Assembly: GCA_001643675.2 (NCBI GenBank)
Contig: LSRY02000037.1
Location: 864,501 to 928,500 of the forward strand
Reading direction: 5' to 3'
DNA length: 64,000 nt
Source of the DNA: Monocercomonoides exilis
Taxonomy: Eukaryota > Preaxostyla > Oxymonadida > Polymastigidae
The position numbers and the translations under genes were made by a program. Below the pieces are notes generated by a model. The model saw only the letters and a program-made list of their open reading frames with translations. It did no database searches and had not been told where the DNA came from. This document shows positions 1-12,666 of the stretch, in pieces. Within the stretch, counting starts at the first letter, position 1. Each line of letters begins with the position of its first letter.

Positions 1-1594
1 TGGAGTGATGTGATGTTGGAGATGATGGCAGTTGAGAAGAGGCCGATGAAGTTACAGTTGATATGGGCAAAGACAAAGAATAAGTCAAGGCATTCGGTGA
101 TGAAAGCATAAAACATTTACTGAAAGCTGAATTTGCAAGTTTCTTTCCGTCTGTTATCAGAATGTGCAACATGTTTTCTTCCGCACAGTCTTCATATTGG
201 ATTGAAGACTATCAAAATCTTTTAATAGTAATAATTGCATGTGCGGATAAAAATCTCGAATATAACTGTCTTTATAAAGGATATTCCCTTTTTTATTACG
301 AAGTGATGCAAAGAGAAAATATCCATTAGTGACATATTCCCTCGCTGCTGAATAAAATCTGTTTCTGATCGATACAACTTTTTTGACTCTTTATTTGAAC
401 ATATTCTTTCGGAAATCTTCATTTTGCTCTTGATAATAAAAGTTCAATAGAGGTTAAATAGGCCGAGACTTCAGCAAGAATAAAATATGTGAAAGATGTT
501 GAAGAAGCACTCTCTATTCATTCGTGTTTTTTTTTTTCATTTTAATCGTTGTTATCCACATCTTTTTGACATAATCCTATTTCAGCAACGGATGTTTCAG
601 CATTTCTGTTATCTTCTTTGTTTGCTGATTGTTGTTGAACGTTAACAATTGCTGTTGATCGTTTTCTTGATAGCTCCCAAAACTACGTATCCACTCATCT
701 TGTTTTTTCGCAATCACTGCCGTTTCTCTTTGAAAATTCTTGTGTTCAAAGAATCTGAATGAATTGCATGATCTCTTTCACATCGAATTGCAACATCGAG
801 AGTTTCTCCCAGAGCTTCTTCAAAAGCGTCAATCAAATAATTTTGAACAACAATTTCATGAATGATGCAACTTTATTAATTCATGATTTTTTGACTTTCA
901 ATGTTACGTCCAATCAAACGAAATAAATGAAAAAAATTTGCGGTGCAAATAATAATCAAGAACTTTCTCAAACTCTTTTTCTCAATGAATACATTTCAAA
1001 TTTTTGACATTTGATTTTTCTTTTCAAAGACTAATTTGTGCATAAGGAAATGAATAAAATAAAAATGTTATAATTACATTAATGAAAGAAATTATATACA
1101 AAACAAACAAATGATTCACCAAAATTTCACTGCTTGTTTAATAAGTTTGTGGAATGATAAAGAAACACAGTTTTGAAAATCAAAATGTTGTTCACTGCAT
1201 GTTGAAACTACATTGAAAATATATTAAACAAAAAGAGTGGATCACAACAATAAATGAAACTTATTCAGCAAACATTAACAACTGATAATAAAAGAAATGC
1301 ATTAGAAGCTTATCACAAATATGAGAGTTCAATCCTGTCACTTTAATCAAAGAAAATGCAATTTCTCCTCTATTTCTTTAAAACGACAAAATATTACAAT
1401 AAATAAGATTGTGACAATCCATAAAAAAATGCGTTCGAAGGACACAAACATTTTTGCATGATTTTGAGCAACAAGAGATAAGAAGGAATAGCTTGAATTT
1501 GCAGTGAATATATTATAATGGGCCTATTTGGATAAAATAATTTTATGTTATCAAACTTTGACGAGTTATCAATAATTCTCAGAAACTTTACGAT

Positions 1595-1598
<4 letters not shown>
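1..1598. other. AT-rich spacer, no gene recognised
   Basis: I found no convincing coding region here. The open frames are short and of biased composition. The sequence is strongly AT-rich with many A and T runs, like other intergenic stretches of the window. Confidence 0.6.

Positions 1599-1638
<40 letters not shown>
1599..1638. repeat. poly(T) tract, 40 bases
   Basis: This is an uninterrupted run of 40 T, just upstream of the Merlin-like transposase remnant. It could be a simple repeat or, read on the minus strand, a retroposed poly(A) tail. No retroelement body was recognised next to it. Confidence 0.9.
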
Positions 1639-1640
<2 letters not shown>

Positions 1641-1686
1641 GTGACGGACGAGTCAATAAATGATTTGTCAGGTCAGATAGGCTTAA

Positions 1687-2451
1687 CTTGAAAAAGGAAA
1701 TTTCTTCAATTTAAGATGCAAACACTGCAAAAAATCATTGAGGAGTCATACCATTTTTGAAAAAATAAAGTTATTTCTGAGAAAAATATGCATTATTGCA
1801 CTTTATTTTTTGTTGCATTTGGAGCAGCTGCAAGCTGCAATTTTGGCGTCAGTCAGTATTTCCACAATTTCAAAGCTTTTCACTTTATTTCGGAAAGCCA
1901 TCGTTTTTCATCAACAACATCCTTTCAAAATAAGAGGAGAAAATAAAACTGTCGAAATAGATGAGGCAGCTTTTTACAGAAGAAAATTCAAAGTTGGGAG
2001 AAGGATATAATTGTTATGGATTGTTGGTGGTGTTGAAAGGCCTGTTGCAACAAAAGGAAGGAGCAATATGTTTTTATCAATTGTACAGAATCGCACAAAA
2101 CCAGTTTGACAATCACTTATTGAATCAAAAGTTAAAAAGAACACAATAATAAACACTGATTGTTGGAAAGCATACAGTTCATTGGACACTCTTGGATTTA
2201 CTCATCAAACAGTTAATCATAAAAAACATTTTGTGGACCCATTAACAAAGTGTCATCCTAACAGAATTGAAGGAGCTTGGTCACTTTTGAGGCATTTTCT
2301 GCCTCGACATGGAGTCAAAAGGAAGAATTTGTCCAATTATTTTCAAAAGTTCACTTATCGAAGAAATCCAGAAAAGAATTTTGATGATTTTTTTGAGATT
2401 TTTGTAAAGTCTACGAACGATGATGTTACCGTAATCGAGGATGATGAATAA
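1687..2451 (+). pseudogene. Merlin/IS1016-like (ISXO2-type) DDE transposase, two internal stops
   Basis: A DNA transposase that would cut and paste a Merlin-class transposon. One forward frame reads from just after a stop at 1684-1686 to the stop at 2449-2451. It is interrupted only by TAA at 2008-2010 and TGA in the 2104-2109 area. An N-terminal zinc-ribbon half (CKHC) is followed by the first catalytic Asp in VEIDEAAF, the second in NTD ahead of WKAY, and the ISXO2-type ending FVDP...HPNRIEGAWSLLR with the third acidic residue. This motif order is diagnostic of the ISXO2/Merlin family. The protein is nearly full length, so decay is modest, but the stops make it unlikely to be functional. 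No terminal inverted repeats could be assigned. The family call is firm and the element ends are unknown. Confidence 0.8.
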
Positions 2452-3773
2452 ATCTGGTATGTGATGCAAATCTCAGAATTTCATTGTTTCATATTTTGAA
2501 AATTGAGAATGTGGAATTGAGAATTGTTAATAATAAAGTTTTTTCTTTCATTTTTGAAACAAACATTCACATTATATTTTTGATTTTTCTATGAGGAAAG
2601 AAAACAAGTGCTATATATCCGTAAAGAATTTTTTACAAAGTTCATCGTCAGTGAGTTTGTTATCAATTTGAAATTCTTAAAAACACATTTATTTATTGAT
2701 ATGAAAAGGATAAAAATTTATTATTTTTCATTTTCTTAAAGTCGATAAAATAGATTAACAATAAATCAAACAAGCGCAGAGGAAATAATTAGCATGTTCG
2801 AAATAATAGTTCAAGCTTTTATTCAATGAAGAATTTATATCGCGCAATATTATTTAAAACCATGAAACGATTATTCATTGATGGAATGCTTTGTATGATA
2901 ACAGCTGCAATCAAGTTTTTAATGAATATTATTCATTCAATATTTGTTTCAAATTATAAACTCATATTAATTACTGTCAATATTGAAAAAGATAAAGAAC
3001 AAAATATTTCAAATACCAAAGGAAATATATAGAAGACCTGACTATATAGGATATTAATAAACTGACCAACAGTAATTTAAAAATAGAAAATCAGCTATTA
3101 TTTTTCAGATTTCACATCAGTTTCATATTTTTCTTCTGTCGAATCCGTTTTCAGATATGTTCATGGAAAAACGCGAAAATCTGAAATTTCTGTTGTGTCA
3201 TCATTGCAATGTTTTAAATAGGTGCAATCTTATTTTGCAATATAAATATGGAACAAATATTAGGAATCAAAAACGCTTTGTTATTTTTTTGAATATGAAA
3301 GCAGCACAAATATTCTGAACGTTGACAAATAAATTCAGGAGATATGCAGTTTTCTGCAGAAGAACGTGATTTCATAAAAATAAGTTCAAATACAAAAACG
3401 TTATTAACTAAGTTTGCTATTTTCATAATTCTAAATTGTGTATTCACAGTTATAGTTAACTTTGAACGGTTTTGTTCCAGAAAAACGAGAGAAGGAAGAC
3501 ATGAAAAATCAAAGAACAACAGAAAAAGCGCCGAAATCATTTCTAACCTTCAAAATTTTTCATTGATATGTTATCTGAAAATCCACTTTCAGTTGATTCA
3601 TAATATCTTTGTTGTTATAATATAAACTCAGATAAATCATATTTTATTGAATAAGTGAGACCAACGAAATTAATTGCTTCAATGATTTTTAGAATTTGAA
3701 TTTGTAACACTGTTCTTTTTTCCAATAGGAATACTAACGAATGATGTTAATTACCCTTCCATCAATAAAAATA
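2452..3773. other. AT-rich spacer, no gene recognised
   Basis: Short open frames on both strands lack recognisable domains or coding composition. Part of this stretch may be the 3' half of the Merlin-like element, but no matching inverted end was found. Confidence 0.5.
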
Positions 3774-3775
3774 TA

Positions 3776-4741
3776 GGGTCAGAAATTTATCAGTACCAAA
3801 AAAATTAATCGGGACCTAAATTTTCTGGCTCTCCAGAGCACTTTTTGAAAAAAATAAATAATAGAAAACTTTCAAAATATTATTATATACTATTCCTGAA
3901 AATATATTTTATTTTTTCAATTTGAGTGAAAAGATCTGGTGTTTTTTGTTTTATTTTTCAGATCAAAGACTTGCTCGTATTTTCACGAGCTTTTTGTTTT
4001 GAGATTTTTAAGTATTGTTATTGTTAATAAACTCAACTTCTTTATAATTTGGGTTATTTTTTGTTATTAAACACTTCGTTTTTTTATCATTTTATCCATT
4101 TCACTAAATTTCGACAAATTGAAGAATACATTTGAATAAATTAGTTTTTTCGTTAATTCAAAAGGGAAAATATGAAAACTATCAATTAACAAAGGTATTC
4201 AAAAGGATGAAAATCTTTAATTTTTTATGATCGTGATTTTTTTACAAAAAAACATGTTTTTATGTATTTTTGCATTTTTTGCTTCAAATCACATTCTTTC
4301 ATTTCAAAATCTTTGTCACGCACATAACAATCATTTTTTCAACTTTTCTCTAACACGAAAATCCATGACAATTTCAAACTCTACTATTGTTTCTAATTTT
4401 GTCAAAAAATCATGAAATGGAAAAAATGATAAAAAAACGAAGTGTTTAACAATGAAAAATAACCAAAAGCATTAATAAGTTCAGATAATTTACAATGATA
4501 TAGCTCAAAACACTTAAAACAAAAAGCTCGTGAAAATATGAGCAAGTCTTTGATCAGAAAAATAAAACAAAAAATTCCAGATCTTTTCACAAAAATTAAA
4601 AAAAATAAAAAATATTTTCTGGAATAGTATATAAAAGTTTAAAAAAGGTTTCCTATTATTTATTTTTTACTGAAAGTGCTCCTGTGAGCCAGAAAATTTA
4701 GGTCCCGATAAAAAAAAGTGGATATGATAAATTACTAACCC
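3776..4741. mobile_element. Fold-back MITE, copy 1 (966 bp, TA target duplication)
   Basis: The element begins GGGTCAG and ends CTAACCC, flanked by TA at 3774-3775 and 4742-4743. About 345 bp at each end form long imperfect inverted repeats. For example, the 'ctcgtattttcacgagc' area near 3973 is mirrored near 4530, and the block around 4065-4110 is mirrored around 4400-4445. These arms surround a ~275-bp spacer. A second copy of almost identical length lies at 23934-24900. The TA duplication and lack of coding capacity point to a non-autonomous Tc1/mariner-type element. Confidence 0.85.
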
Positions 4742-4743
4742 TA

Positions 4744-6899
4744 TAAATATGAATAATTAATTGTTTGAATCAGACTGTTTTTGAAATAAAAAAAGAAAAA
4801 CGATTCGAAAAATGAAATGAAATAATTGTGAATACTTGATGTTTTATTATTTGATGAAGTCAAATAACACTCCTGCAACAAAGACGTTGTCTAATTTATC
4901 AACTTTTTCTTTATGAACTTTTCATTAAATTGGTTGTTATTGTTTCACTGCGAAATATTTTTTAATCCTTTCCTTCATTAATTTTTTCGATCTGCATTTT
5001 TCAATAACTTCGCATTTTTCATAATTGATAATACTGTGTTGAATTCATTCAAATTATTATGAAACTGACACTTCTTTTTTAAAAAAAGCAACACTTCAAT
5101 AAAAATCTAAAATATAACTCAAAAACAATGAAGTTGGCAAAAATATCTGAAAAATATTTCGAAAAGCAAAATTAATCAAATAATTCCAAGTTGAAATCTT
5201 CCAAACTCATTTTCTTTATTCACACACATTTATAAAGCACTAATCACATTTTTTCATTGAACTTGATTGAGCAAGCTCTGATTTTCTTTTCCGTAATTTT
5301 TGTCGAATATCCATTATTTTCAAGATTCGCACATATTCGTTCTATAACCAAAAAATAAAAACAATTGTAATAATAATTAAAACAAACGTATTCACATTGC
5401 GATTATGAATGATATTTTGACAACATTTCTTTCTTTCTTTCAGAATGAATACTCGATAAAAAACAATTTCATTCTTAAATATTATGTTTCTCACGTTAAA
5501 TATTATTTATCTCCTGTATATTTTCAGCGAAAACAAGTTGCAAACGAAAGATATACCTTATCATTGAAACAACAAGAACGTTTCATCAAACATTTGCAAA
5601 CACATCATATTATATAATAACACACACTCGCAAGCATCAACTCGTCTTGAAATAATTCGTTAAGCTACGATAAATGTCTTTTTTCGTCTGTTTTGAAAGG
5701 CATTTAAAGAATAAATAAATCTGAAATATTTATTAAGGTTTTGCTCCCTTAAATTTTTATTTTTTCTGAGATTTTTGTAATTTATTTATCTCTCCTTTTT
5801 CGTTAAATAAATACATTTTTTATTGAAATAGAATTACAAATAAACTTCTGTTTTCCATTTAAAAGTTTTCCATTCCAAAGTCGCTGAAATCATTTCTTAC
5901 CATCTGAAACTCTCCAATTTCATGCTCAGATAATTATGATAAAACCTAATTCTTTGAAATTTCCAATTCTGAATCTGAAATAGCATGTTCCATTCCAGTC
6001 CTTTTTGCTTTTTGCCCATCATTTTCAGCTTTTTTTCATAGAACCAAGATGATTTTGGAATCAATTGCGCTTTCGAAGCTTCTCCACATGCAATTGGAAT
6101 TTCTATCTTTGCATAATAAAGTTTTTGCGTTCTTGATTTAATTTTTCCATAACAAGATTTTGTAATAACTTTTTGCATTAAGCAAATGTCAGTTTGAGTA
6201 TATTCCTAAATCCGTAATGGAACTGATCAAAACACTAAAAATTTCTTTTTGATAAATAACAAAGTGAAATCAAGAAAGATCAATTAAAAAAATTATTTCT
6301 TTTTTTTATTAATCACAGTGTGCTTTTGTTTCGTCAAAAGTTTCTTTGATATTTCTCAAATATCATGAAATTAAATATTTCTTTTCATTTGAAAAATTAT
6401 ATCAATACAAGATAATGGAGCGTATAAAATTTTGTTTATCCTTCGAGAATTTTAAATTTAAAATGTCTTGCGTTTATTGAAAGTGAGAATGAGCATTGCC
6501 TTAAATGGTTATAAACATCTGAATAGCGAATGGTTCCGGATTTCGCGAAAAGTCCCTGTTTTGGCACCAATGGAATGAAACAAACAGCGTATCACAACCA
6601 AATGATGTTTTTAAATTTGACTGTATTTGTTTCATTTGCAATTCAGTTAAAGATTATGTCTTTGCGTTTATAAAGTTTTAGAATAATCTTCTTCTTTTTA
6701 TTCCTGTGTTTTAAAAAAATATTTGTTGTATTTGTTCCATAATAAACAATTTAACACACATTTTTTTTGGTTCAAGCTTTTCAAAATAGAAATATCAAAC
6801 AAACATATTGTTGAATGTTAAAACGAAAGTGTGTGTATTTTCGAAATCAATAGAATACCTTTGTAACCTGACAAATCACTCAAACAATCGTATATCATA
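4744..6899. other. AT-rich spacer, no gene recognised
   Basis: More than 2 kb without a recognisable gene. The longest open frame, minus strand 5897-6178, is lysine- and aromatic-rich with no domain I can name. It may be chance or a transposon remnant. Confidence 0.5.
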
Positions 6900-9128
6900 A
6901 AAAAACCAATAAGAACAACATCTTGCATTTTTTCCTACAATATGATGATTTCACATATTTTGATTTTGATGAAAAGGGCGGTTTTATCTCCGTTCTTTTT
7001 TTCATCGTGACTTTAACAGTTAATAATTTATTATTTCCACCTGCTTTTCATATTCTTTTTTACAGTTTTCAGCATGAAAGAAAATTTCTGTTTTCGGAAA
7101 TTCAGAGAAAATTTCTGCACAAAATCTCTCAATATGTGGAGATGAGGAGAGGGTGGAGGTTTGCTTCTTCATCTCTGATTAGTGCCATCCCCGAGGAGAT
7201 TAGGTTATAGAAACGGGGCTGACTAAGTTAGAATTTGATCGAAAAAATTTTTTAAAAAAATAAAAAAATGATCAAAACCAAAAAATTTTTTAAAATGAGT
7301 GTTATCAAAAACAAAACAGAACAAGGATTGATAAACATTAGAAATCAAATGATGTCATTTGGTTATTGGCAAATAGAAAATCGTTTGGAACGAATTGCAA
7401 CAATAGTTTCAGATGGAAAGGCAAGGATAGTGGATGCAGCCAATCTGCATGAATTCAGCCATTTTGTCATTAACAGAGCAATTGCAGCTTTGGAAAACAA
7501 AAGAAAAGTCTGCAAAATAGTTCACCCAGAGCTATTAACAGATAAAGAATAAAAACAGTGAAGGATGTCATTCGCTGCGAAAGTTCAAGTGGAGTGAGCA
7601 TTTCTGTTACTCAAATAAAACATTTGGTTTTCTTTTTCATTTGTAAACAAACATCAATTTATTGTTATCTTATTTTAGATGGAATCTGTAATTTCTGATA
7701 GACAAAAAACTATTTAAAGAAGAAAAAGAAAAAATTGAAAATTCGAAGTCAACGCTCTTCTCATTCATTAAAAGGAATCCACACCTTTAATAGTCTCTTC
7801 CAAGGAACGTTGATATTCAACGATTAGCTGTATCAAATAAACAAACCCTCCAGCCTTTCTACGAACTTCTTCAACATCTTTATAACACTCACAAATATTC
7901 TTCTTCATTGATATTTAATACAGACGAATTTTCACTTCTCCTCTCAGACACCACCAAAAAGCTTGTTGTACATCCTTCAGATTCACCAGCTGGGTTCAAC
8001 AAAACGCCCATGAATATGCCAAACGCCACATTGTGCGTTGCAGCTGCTGCAGACGGTTATTCTTTGAGAAGTTTCGTTTTATGGCCTTCAAAGAAGATTC
8101 CAGCCTAACTGTGTGTGATGCTCAGCTCTTTTATGAATATTTAGGAAGATAATGATGGCAGGATGACCGACGCAATATTCAGAAGATACGCAGAAGATGT
8201 TCTCCTTCCAGTAATCGTGGAAAGACGAACTCTTTTGAACAAAGATGAAGAAAATTGCCTTCTTCTGCTGGACTCTCATCCATCGAGAGCTCAGCTTGAC
8301 ACTCGGCAAAAATTCGCTGATGCCTCCTTCGATGTGGTCACTTTCATCCATCACAGCACACACATCACTCAGCCTCTCAACCGTGGAGTATTTGCAGTTT
8401 TCAAAAAAAAGTTTTAACACAAAATATGTCGTTCCTTCTTTTTCATCTGTCTCTCTTCGAAGAGAAGCATTTGCAGATGATCTTCCCCAGGCTCTGCAAA
8501 CAGCATTATTGCCTGAAACAATTGTTTCTTCGTTTGTCAAAAGCGGAGTGTTGTCAAATAAATGGCACGCTGTTCTTTCCACGTTGCCTGATGAGCCTTC
8601 TGTCACCCTTAAGAAAAAGAACCACAGATTTGTTTTTCATGGGAAAGTATTATTTCCTACTAAAAATTTTTGGATGAATGGAGAAATCATATTAAAATGA
8701 TAGAAGAGAAGATCAGGAATGATGATAATGAAAAAATTTGAGGGAAAAAAAAAATTTGCGGATGAAAAACCAAAGAAAAGGGAAATAACACTTAAACAAT
8801 TATTTGAGATGATAACTCTGGAGATGAAAGAAAACAAGAAAATTCCAGAAAAATAATCAAGAGAGAGTTGATTGATTATATTTATTTCTTGTGAACTTTT
8901 TTTTTGAAACAAACATGCTTTCATGAAAAATAAATTTTTTTTTATTTTTTCATTCACAAATAAAAAACCATCCAGATAAAAAAACCACTCAATTCACATT
9001 CTTGATGAAATTGGAAATTAACTTTCTTTCGTTTCCTTTTCATTTTTCTTTTTTTTTCTTCATTTGTTGCATTTGTTTGTTTTGAAAAAAAAGACATTTT
9101 CAAAAAACAACTCAACAATCACTTAAGA
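6900..9128 (+). mobile_element. pogo/DDE_1-like (Tc1/mariner superfamily) DNA transposon, copy 1
   Basis: The interval is defined by alignment with an inverted second copy at 52771-55040. Homology runs from the area before GGGCGGTTTTATCTC (near 6977) through the transposase to the CTTAAG near 9122-9127. Beyond that the two copies diverge. The right boundary is fairly sharp, because in copy 2 the same point abuts the known 3' flank of a helical-family gene. The left boundary is approximate. Inside is a frameshifted transposase. Confidence 0.65.
7268..8700 (+). pseudogene. DDE_1 (pogo/Tigger-type) transposase, several frameshifts
   Basis: Pieces of one transposase lie in different frames. The N-terminal part (7268-7552) ends at TAA where copy 2 has a Lys codon. 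A helix-turn-helix-like stretch follows out of frame. A catalytic-core piece (7908-8108) has NTDEFSL and CVAAAADGYSL. A piece from 8163 has MTDAIF, LLLLDSHPS and the ITQPLNRGVF pattern typical of DDE_1 endonucleases. The C-terminal piece (to 8700) reads on in another frame. The family motifs 'GWMTD', 'LLLDSH' and 'QPLD.GVF' are well known for pogo-like transposases. Neither copy in the window reads through, so both are non-autonomous today. Confidence 0.75.
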
Positions 9129-11395
9129 ATATATGAATTGCACAATTTTTGTGTAATTATGAAATTTTTGAAAAATTTTGAATTAAGAAAATATTATTTT
9201 GTAATAATCAAGTTATTTTGAAATTTTTCTGAAAAATTGAAAATAAGGCAGTTATTTTAAGTTTCACCAACACATATCAAATTTAATAAAAATTGAGGGA
9301 AGATCAAAATTTTTCATAAAAAAATTTTGCAATAAAAAATAGCAGTTTATTTATCATAAATATTATTAAATATGTTTTATACAAATTTCAGAACATTTAA
9401 CAACAAATAATGTGAAATATATCATTTTTCATATTTTCGTGACAATCGTGAAGAAAAAAAATTTATTATTTTTCGTTTTATACGATTATTGAAATGTTTC
9501 CACGAACAATAAATGATTGTCATTATTCAAAGCATTTCAAAATTTCAATAAAATGGTTTAAATTACTGATTTGCAAATATCTGCAGAATACATCAAATAT
9601 GAAAGAAGAGAGCAAATAAAACTCAAAAACATTTTAAATATTGATGTCATGCACAATAATGAATATTTCATGGAGAATAATAATGCAAACGTAAGAAAAA
9701 AGTTCAAAAAAAGGAAAGAAAAAATAAAGTTTCATTTTGATAATAAATCAGCATTATGTTTTGCTAATAGAATTGACAAAATCTTCCAAAGATTCATGCA
9801 AATCTCGTTGTTTCTTTCTCTTCCTTTTTCTCTTCTTCTTCTTCTTCAGCACATTCCTCTTCTCTCATCCTCTCAAACATTCCCAGAGACAGCATTTGCA
9901 TGGGCACAGGAGTTTTTTCAATGATGAAAAAATTAGAAGAACATCAGCTTGATTTCAAAATTTTCTCAGTATCTTTTCAATGAAGCAGTTGTGAGTTCAA
10001 CTTATGTCAACTCTACCTCAAGAAAAGAAGTCACCACAGACCAGTTCCTCTTTTCTCTCTTCTTTCAAGCCATCAAAAATTTCATTTCCACTTCTCAATC
10101 ATTTGCCAAATTTCTTCTTCTCCTGAATCATCAATTCCTTGATTTCATTTTCGGCTTTTAACAAGATTCGCCCGATATGCCTTCTAAAGCCTTCAAGATA
10201 ATTATCTTCGTTTCCTTTCCTTTCATTAATATTTCACGCCCACTCACTCCTCCATGCGCCACTTCAATTGTTGTTTTCTGACTTCTTTAATGCATTTTTC
10301 ATCCTCTCTTTCCATATTCTATAGGCACATATTCGCAGTAAATAAACCTAAAAAATTCCTTGTTTCATCAAAAAATAATAACAAACGATGTAATTTAAAA
10401 TAATCAAAACAAGCAAACCTACATCTTTTATGATGATCATTCTTCTCAAACTTTCTTCTTCTCCTCCAAATATCGTTCATTTCTGCTAACAAAACCCATT
10501 TGTCTCGTCTTCGTTTCCCTTCTGCTTCCTCAAAAAATATCAGCCAAAGCCCAACTTCTTGTCCTGCTCCTCCTCAAATCACTCAACCAGCTCCATTCTT
10601 TTAAAAAAACTAGCAATGAAGATGATTCAATCAGAAGAATCCTTTCCCATCCCTTGCCCAAATCTTCTTCTTCTTCTTCTCTCCATTTCCCCTCAAAACA
10701 ACAACAATACCATCCCACCAAATATCACAATCCCTGTCTTCCCAGCTCCCATTCCCCTTCTACCAACCAATATAGAATTAATATCTCCATCATTTTTCTG
10801 TCTCTTTCCATTGCAAGACACCTCCCATTGTCAGCTCCTCGTCTTCCTCTGTTTCCACATCTCCAATGCAAAGTGTTGCGCCTGATGTTCCTTCTCCCTG
10901 TCTTCCTCCGCCTCGGCCTCCATCCCTTGCTTTGCAAATGAGAGGCGCGACCAAACGGTTCACTAAATAAATTATATAAAAATATGAAGAAAATTTTCTT
11001 TCATTTTTCTTCTTCTTCAACCCCTCTTCCCTCTCAAACAATGCATACATCCACATATACTCTTCCTCTTGCTCTGCCTCATGTGCCTCCTCCTTCTCTC
11101 GATACATAAAAAAAATAATCCCTTTTCCATCTTCTCCCTATATCTTTTCAACTCTCATCTAACTCTTGTCGTCCCCTCCAAAGAGAATATATTCCTTTCA
11201 CTCCACCCATCTTCCGCCCCTTTGTTCCCCCCTCGCCTCACACCACCTCCTCCACATCAAATTCCATTTCTCCAACAAATAACACGACCTCTGCACCTTC
11301 CAACTCACAAAAATTGAAAAAACAACCCCTCAAAATCTTATCCCAATCCATCCCCAGCACATCCATTTTGCCTCTTAAACCTCCTTTAAACACCT
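9129..11395. other. Spacer; pyrimidine-rich low-complexity DNA from about 9800
   Basis: 9129-9700 is plain AT-rich DNA. From about 9800 to 11340 the plus strand becomes C/T-rich (runs of ctt, cct and tcc), with long but compositionally biased open frames on both strands. I see no domain. It could be the decayed remains of a multi-exon gene on the minus strand, because the three GC-richer loci elsewhere in the window have similar strand bias. That is only inference. Confidence 0.4.
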
Positions 11396-11652
11396 GGGTG
11401 ATTATTTTTGAAATCATATCTTTTTTCGGGGTGTTGACTTTTCAAAGATTGTTGGTTATTTGAAAGAAAATTTTAATGCAAAAGAGAAAAAGCATGATAA
11501 TTGTATTTCAAAATAAATGATTTTTCCGAATCAAAGATTAAAATGTATTCAATAAGCCTTTTCACTTTTCAACGTTCATATGAAATTATTCAAGATAAGT
11601 TTTTGAACCGAAAATTTTGTATGAAACAATATGTTTTCAAAAATAATCACCC
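11396..11652. mobile_element. Short MITE (about 257 bp), copy 1
   Basis: Starts GGGTGATTATTTTTGAAA and ends with the inverse complement TTTCAAAAATAATCACCC. It is flanked by ACCT on both sides, a likely 4-5 bp target duplication. Related copies lie at 12414-12666 and 44486-44740. No coding capacity. Confidence 0.8.
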
Positions 11653-12413
11653 ACCTCTTTCTTCCCCAAAAAAACATTTTTTAATCGTTCCTTTCCCTCC
11701 AAAACCTTGTCTCCCCCAAAAACTCAACTCCATCACACCATACCATAAATCCATCTTTTTGTTATCGCATTGTCTTCATATGCCCATTCAGCCACAATAC
11801 AGAGCTGAGCCTTCTTTTCTATTTTTGCAGAAATAATGTGATGGGAATGATCAATCAATGTCAAATGCTCAGAAACTATAAACGGAATGAGATTCCGAGG
11901 GATAAACAAGGACAGATTGACGAAATGAAATATAGCAGCTAAGAAGGATGACTTTGCAAATGCGATACTTATTTGAAGAAAATAAAAGTTGTTCATTTTG
12001 ATTTGTGGAATTCTGCGGAGCAACTATATATTCTATGTGAATAAGAAATTTTTGGCGTTGTATTTTTTTATTATTCAATTGATTGTTATGATGTTTCCAT
12101 CCGTATCCTCCCCAAAGTCGTAATTCAGGCAAATTATTTAACTTGGACAACTTCTTCTTTACAGACGAGAACGGTGAGGAAGCAAGCCAAATGTTTTCAA
12201 ATAAATATATGAGAGCTTGAACATATATTATAACAAATATTTATGCACTTATTTTGGACGAAACATGCGTATTGGATAGAAATATGATGAAAATGAATTT
12301 TGCGAGAACGAAGAGCTTCTGGATGTGGAAAACTTGTGGACATAAGAGATTTTTTTTAACTTACGACGATGATGAAAGACTCTGTCCGAAGATAAATTTG
12401 AAATTGATATTTT
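11653..12413. other. Spacer with a fragment of a duplicated upstream block
   Basis: No gene recognised. The stretch near 12085-12125 resembles part of the block upstream of two helical-family genes (17860-17920 and 42090-42140), so this may be debris of a further copy. Confidence 0.4.
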
Positions 12414-12666
12414 GGTGATTATTTTTGATACCATATCTTTTTTCGGGGTATTAATTTTCAAAGATTGTTTATTTTTTGAAAGAAGTTTTTAATCCAAAAG
12501 AGAAGAATTATGATAATTGTTTTTTAAAACAAATGGTTTTTCCGAATCAAAGATAAAAATGTCTTCAATAAGCCTTTTCACTTTTCAACGTTCATATGAA
12601 ATTATTCAAGATAAGTTTTTGAACCGATAATTATGAATGAAAAAATTTGATTTCAAAAATAAACAC
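12414..12666. mobile_element. Short MITE (about 253 bp), copy 2
   Basis: High similarity along its length to 11396-11652, including the internal block near 12540-12630. The terminal repeats GGTGATTATTTTTGA and TTTCAAAAATAAACAC are more diverged than in copy 1. Probably an older insertion. Confidence 0.75.

Noticed and set aside
9571-11317. Several 70-117 residue open frames in the pyrimidine-rich region
   Set aside because: Ser, Pro, Phe and Leu runs follow from C/T bias. Open frames occur on both strands with no domain or paralogue in the window.
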